Below, in pieces: positions 47,301 through 47,968 of a stretch of 47,968 nucleotides of DNA. Under the pieces are notes generated by a model, which saw nothing but the letters and a program-made list of their open reading frames with translations, ran no database searches and was not told where the DNA came from. The translations under genes and the position numbers were made by a program. Origin of the DNA: a bacterium (GTDB lineage: Bacteria; Desulfobacterota; Binatia; HRBIN30; CADEER01); NCBI GenBank assembly GCA_030430165.1, contig JAUIGL010000050.1:1-47968 (forward strand). The letters run 5' to 3'. Position 1 is the stretch's first letter. The number at the start of each line of letters is the position of its first letter.

Positions 47301-47662
47301 GAGATCTCCAGATAGGGAGCCAGCTCGTTGGCCGTTCCCTCGGGATAGGCGAAGGGAATCTTGTTCGCCGACTCCTCGAGGAAGAAGTCGAAGGGGTTGA
47401 TGACGGTCATGTCGGCGAGCAGGTCGACGTCGAACGAGAGCTCGTCGGTCTTGTCGGGGAAGACCACCCGCGCGAGAAAGTTGCCGAACGGATCCTGCTG
47501 CCAGTTGATGAAGTGGCCCTCGGGCCGGATCTGCAGCGAGTAGGCCTCGATCGGGGTTCGGCAGTGCGCCGCCGGGCGCAATCGCACGATGTGCGGGCCG
47601 ACTTCGATCGGCCGATCGAATCGGTAAGTGGTGCGGTGATTGATTCCTACTTGGATACTCAT
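44351..47662 (-). CDS. Transglutaminase-like/DUF2126 amidoligase fusion protein
   Basis: About 1103 residues from ATG of MSIQVGINHRTTYRF; an upstream extension is possible but lacks family similarity. Residues 1-270 are a transglutaminase-like domain with Cys180 (GSQRGSCRDSGWLL), His229 (DLHAWAEVYIPG) and Asp245 (GLDPTSG). Residues 310-1100 are DUF2126, related to glutamine-synthetase-type carboxylate-amine ligases: LTMGGEPTFVSIDD, HFGQGKWYPNEPLPRW, GVIEVNVHPSDSWDDL, TEKFNLDGRHTGTGGGNHVT and NTHRAEFCIDKLYSP hold the acidic and basic residues expected for ATP/Mg binding. It is the first gene of a three-gene operon with the ATP-grasp/alpha-E fusion and another transglutaminase. Two unrelated amide-forming enzymes in one operon suggest a peptide made in two steps. 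Confidence 0.93.
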   Translation of the reverse strand: MSIQVGINHRTTYRFDRPIEVGPHIVRLRPAAHCRTPIEAYSLQIRPEGHFINWQQDPFGNFLARVVFPDKTDELSFDVDLLADMTVINPFDFFLEESANKIPFAYPEGTANELAPYLEISEMGPLLTKWVASIDRAPRPTVDFLVELNQRLCEHIAYVVRFEEGVQTCEETLGSQRGSCRDSGWLLVQILRHLGLAARFVSGYLVQLTADIPALDGPSGPQQDFTDLHAWAEVYIPGAGWVGLDPTSGLFAGEGHIPLACSPTPRSAAPIEGVTEPCSVEFEYHNKVERVREDPRVTKPYAEAQWEAIDALGHRVDEILRDEDVRLTMGGEPTFVSIDDMEGDEWNTAPDGEDKRKLAHRLVRVLADRFAPAGILHFGQGKWYPNEPLPRWSYSCFWRRDGHALWNDRALLADQREPPGCSVEDAETFARTLAAALGIERDWIVPAFEDVFHYAWMEGLLPDNVDPLALERGDPQEWELVAEFLRRGPSTPTGYVLPLAWADEEERGGWRSGAWHFRRGRMFLAPGSSPIGLRLPLDSLPWAYPEDREVEIDVSNFAERDLLSSAMELLEERRREAGQGGAPSAGRSTPQRRERGTPDDVVRTALCVEPRDGCLHVFLPPLKKLEAFADLIASIEEAAAKCATAVVLEGYEPPRDGRLSRLSVTPDPGVIEVNVHPSDSWDDLTAVTEALYAEARQCRLSTEKFNLDGRHTGTGGGNHVTLGGSKPADSPFLRRPDLLRSLITYWQHHPSLSYLFSGSFVGPTSQAPRIDEARNDSLYDLEIAFQQMPDGEVPQPWLVDRLLRNLLIDVTGNTHRAEFCIDKLYSPAGEAGRLGLVEMRAFEMPPHPRMSLLQQLLLRALVARFWRKPYRQRLIRWGTALHDRFMLPHFLWEDLRQVVGELRSDGFDFEMQWFAPFLEFRFPRYGSIQAGEVGVELRAAVEPWLVLGEEVTSQGSARYVDSSVERVQVRASGLYGDRYAVACNGRRVPLSATSKRGEAVAGVRYRAWQPPSALHPTIAVHTPLVFDIVDTWNARSVGGCTYHVAHPGGRNYDVFPVNAGEAEARRVARFQDHGHSSGSMSVPREEGSAEFPFTLDLRYDARS

Positions 47663-47968
47663 GGCCGGGACTCCGCGCGGATTCTCTAAATGAGCCCAGC
47701 GTTCCTTCCCCTTGCACATCTCGCGCGAATCGACAATCACCCTCGTCGCCAGGTAGTGGGCTCGTTCAACTCCGTGGGGCTTGCGCCCTCCTGCTTTGCC
47801 CGCCCTGTTTCGCCTCTCCCTCCGGAAGAGGCTGGGCGAAGCCCTGGTGAGGGGGATCAGATGACCGAGGGTCCCTCACCCGTCCTTCCCCCTTCGCTCT
47901 TCGAGCTTCGGTGGACGAGTCGGCCGACCTCTCCCACAGGGAGAGGCATCTGAATTCTCTTCTCCCCG
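47663..47968. other. Upstream region of the DUF2126 operon with two hairpin repeats, no gene seen
   Basis: Should carry the promoter of the minus-strand operon, but no clear -35/-10 was found. It contains GCCTCT...AGAGGC (47812-47832) and CCTCTCCC-aca-GGGAGAGG (47928-47946), members of the same interspersed family as the hairpin at 27917. GGTGAGGGGGATCAG and CCCTCACCCGTCC between them form a further inverted pair. Confidence 0.55.

Noticed and set aside
47663-47740. N-terminal extension of the DUF2126 protein (MIVDSREMCKG)
   Set aside because: Family members begin at the beta strand MSIQVGINHRTTY; the extra residues look like translated leader.

Overview
The window is high-GC DNA from what looks like a deltaproteobacterial-grade, free-living aerobe. 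Three things point to a Myxococcota- or Binatota-like lineage: large secreted proteins with PD40 propellers, a Myxococcus-type Cys-rich repeat ([16 protein letters not shown]), and a recurring secreted C-terminal domain. That placement is inference from protein style, not proof. No rRNA, tRNA or CRISPR array was recognised.

Region 1 (1-5.5 kb) is accessory. A 5'-truncated Rhs/YD-repeat gene is followed by a 4-bp-overlapping multi-spanning membrane protein (immunity candidate), a membrane protein ending in an HEQAH zincin-like motif, and a small lipoprotein. Two copies of a REP-associated (Y1/HUH) transposase element flank this block in direct orientation. The left copy runs into the rhs reading frame, so the rhs N-terminus is missing. 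The right copy carries a TAG in place of a Lys codon. Local base composition is less GC-biased than in the rest of the window.

Region 2 (5.5-10.8 kb, minus strand) is a tight five-gene operon: circularly permuted ATP-grasp ligase, alpha-E protein, transglutaminase-like protein and two AspA/AstE-type zinc hydrolases. Region 7 (40.9-47.7 kb, minus strand) holds a second version of the same system: a DUF2126 amidoligase fused to a transglutaminase-like domain, an ATP-grasp/alpha-E fusion and another transglutaminase-like protein. Two differently wired amidoligase-type modules lie 30 kb apart on the same strand. They are probably peptide-ligating/peptide-cleaving systems of unknown product and are the best candidates here for undescribed biochemistry.

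Region 3 (11-17.8 kb) encodes two secreted proteins, one with an internal duplication and one of about 1690 residues with PD40, Cys-rich and type-3 thrombospondin segments. Region 4 (18.1-21.2 kb, plus strand) has a small membrane protein and a catabolic operon (extradiol dioxygenase, glutathione transferase, SDR) behind a TTGACA promoter with a perfect palindromic operator. Region 5 (21.3-30.2 kb) has a secreted Thr/Pro-rich beta-helix/propeller protein behind a structured leader, a convergent PAS sensor kinase with a receiver-only partner, and monomeric isocitrate dehydrogenase.

Region 6 (30.4-40.7 kb) has an ExbB/ExbD/ExbD proton-channel operon with a TonB-like-anchored vWA protein and a TPR protein, a glycine-zipper lipoprotein, and an AhpD-like protein. 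It ends with a peroxide-defence locus: oxyR is divergent from dps-katG, an OxyR-type site lies between them, and KatG carries a signal peptide. Several palindromic interspersed repeat families sit in the intergenic gaps, including one bipartite family present twice in opposite orientations and a 187-bp nested inverted repeat.
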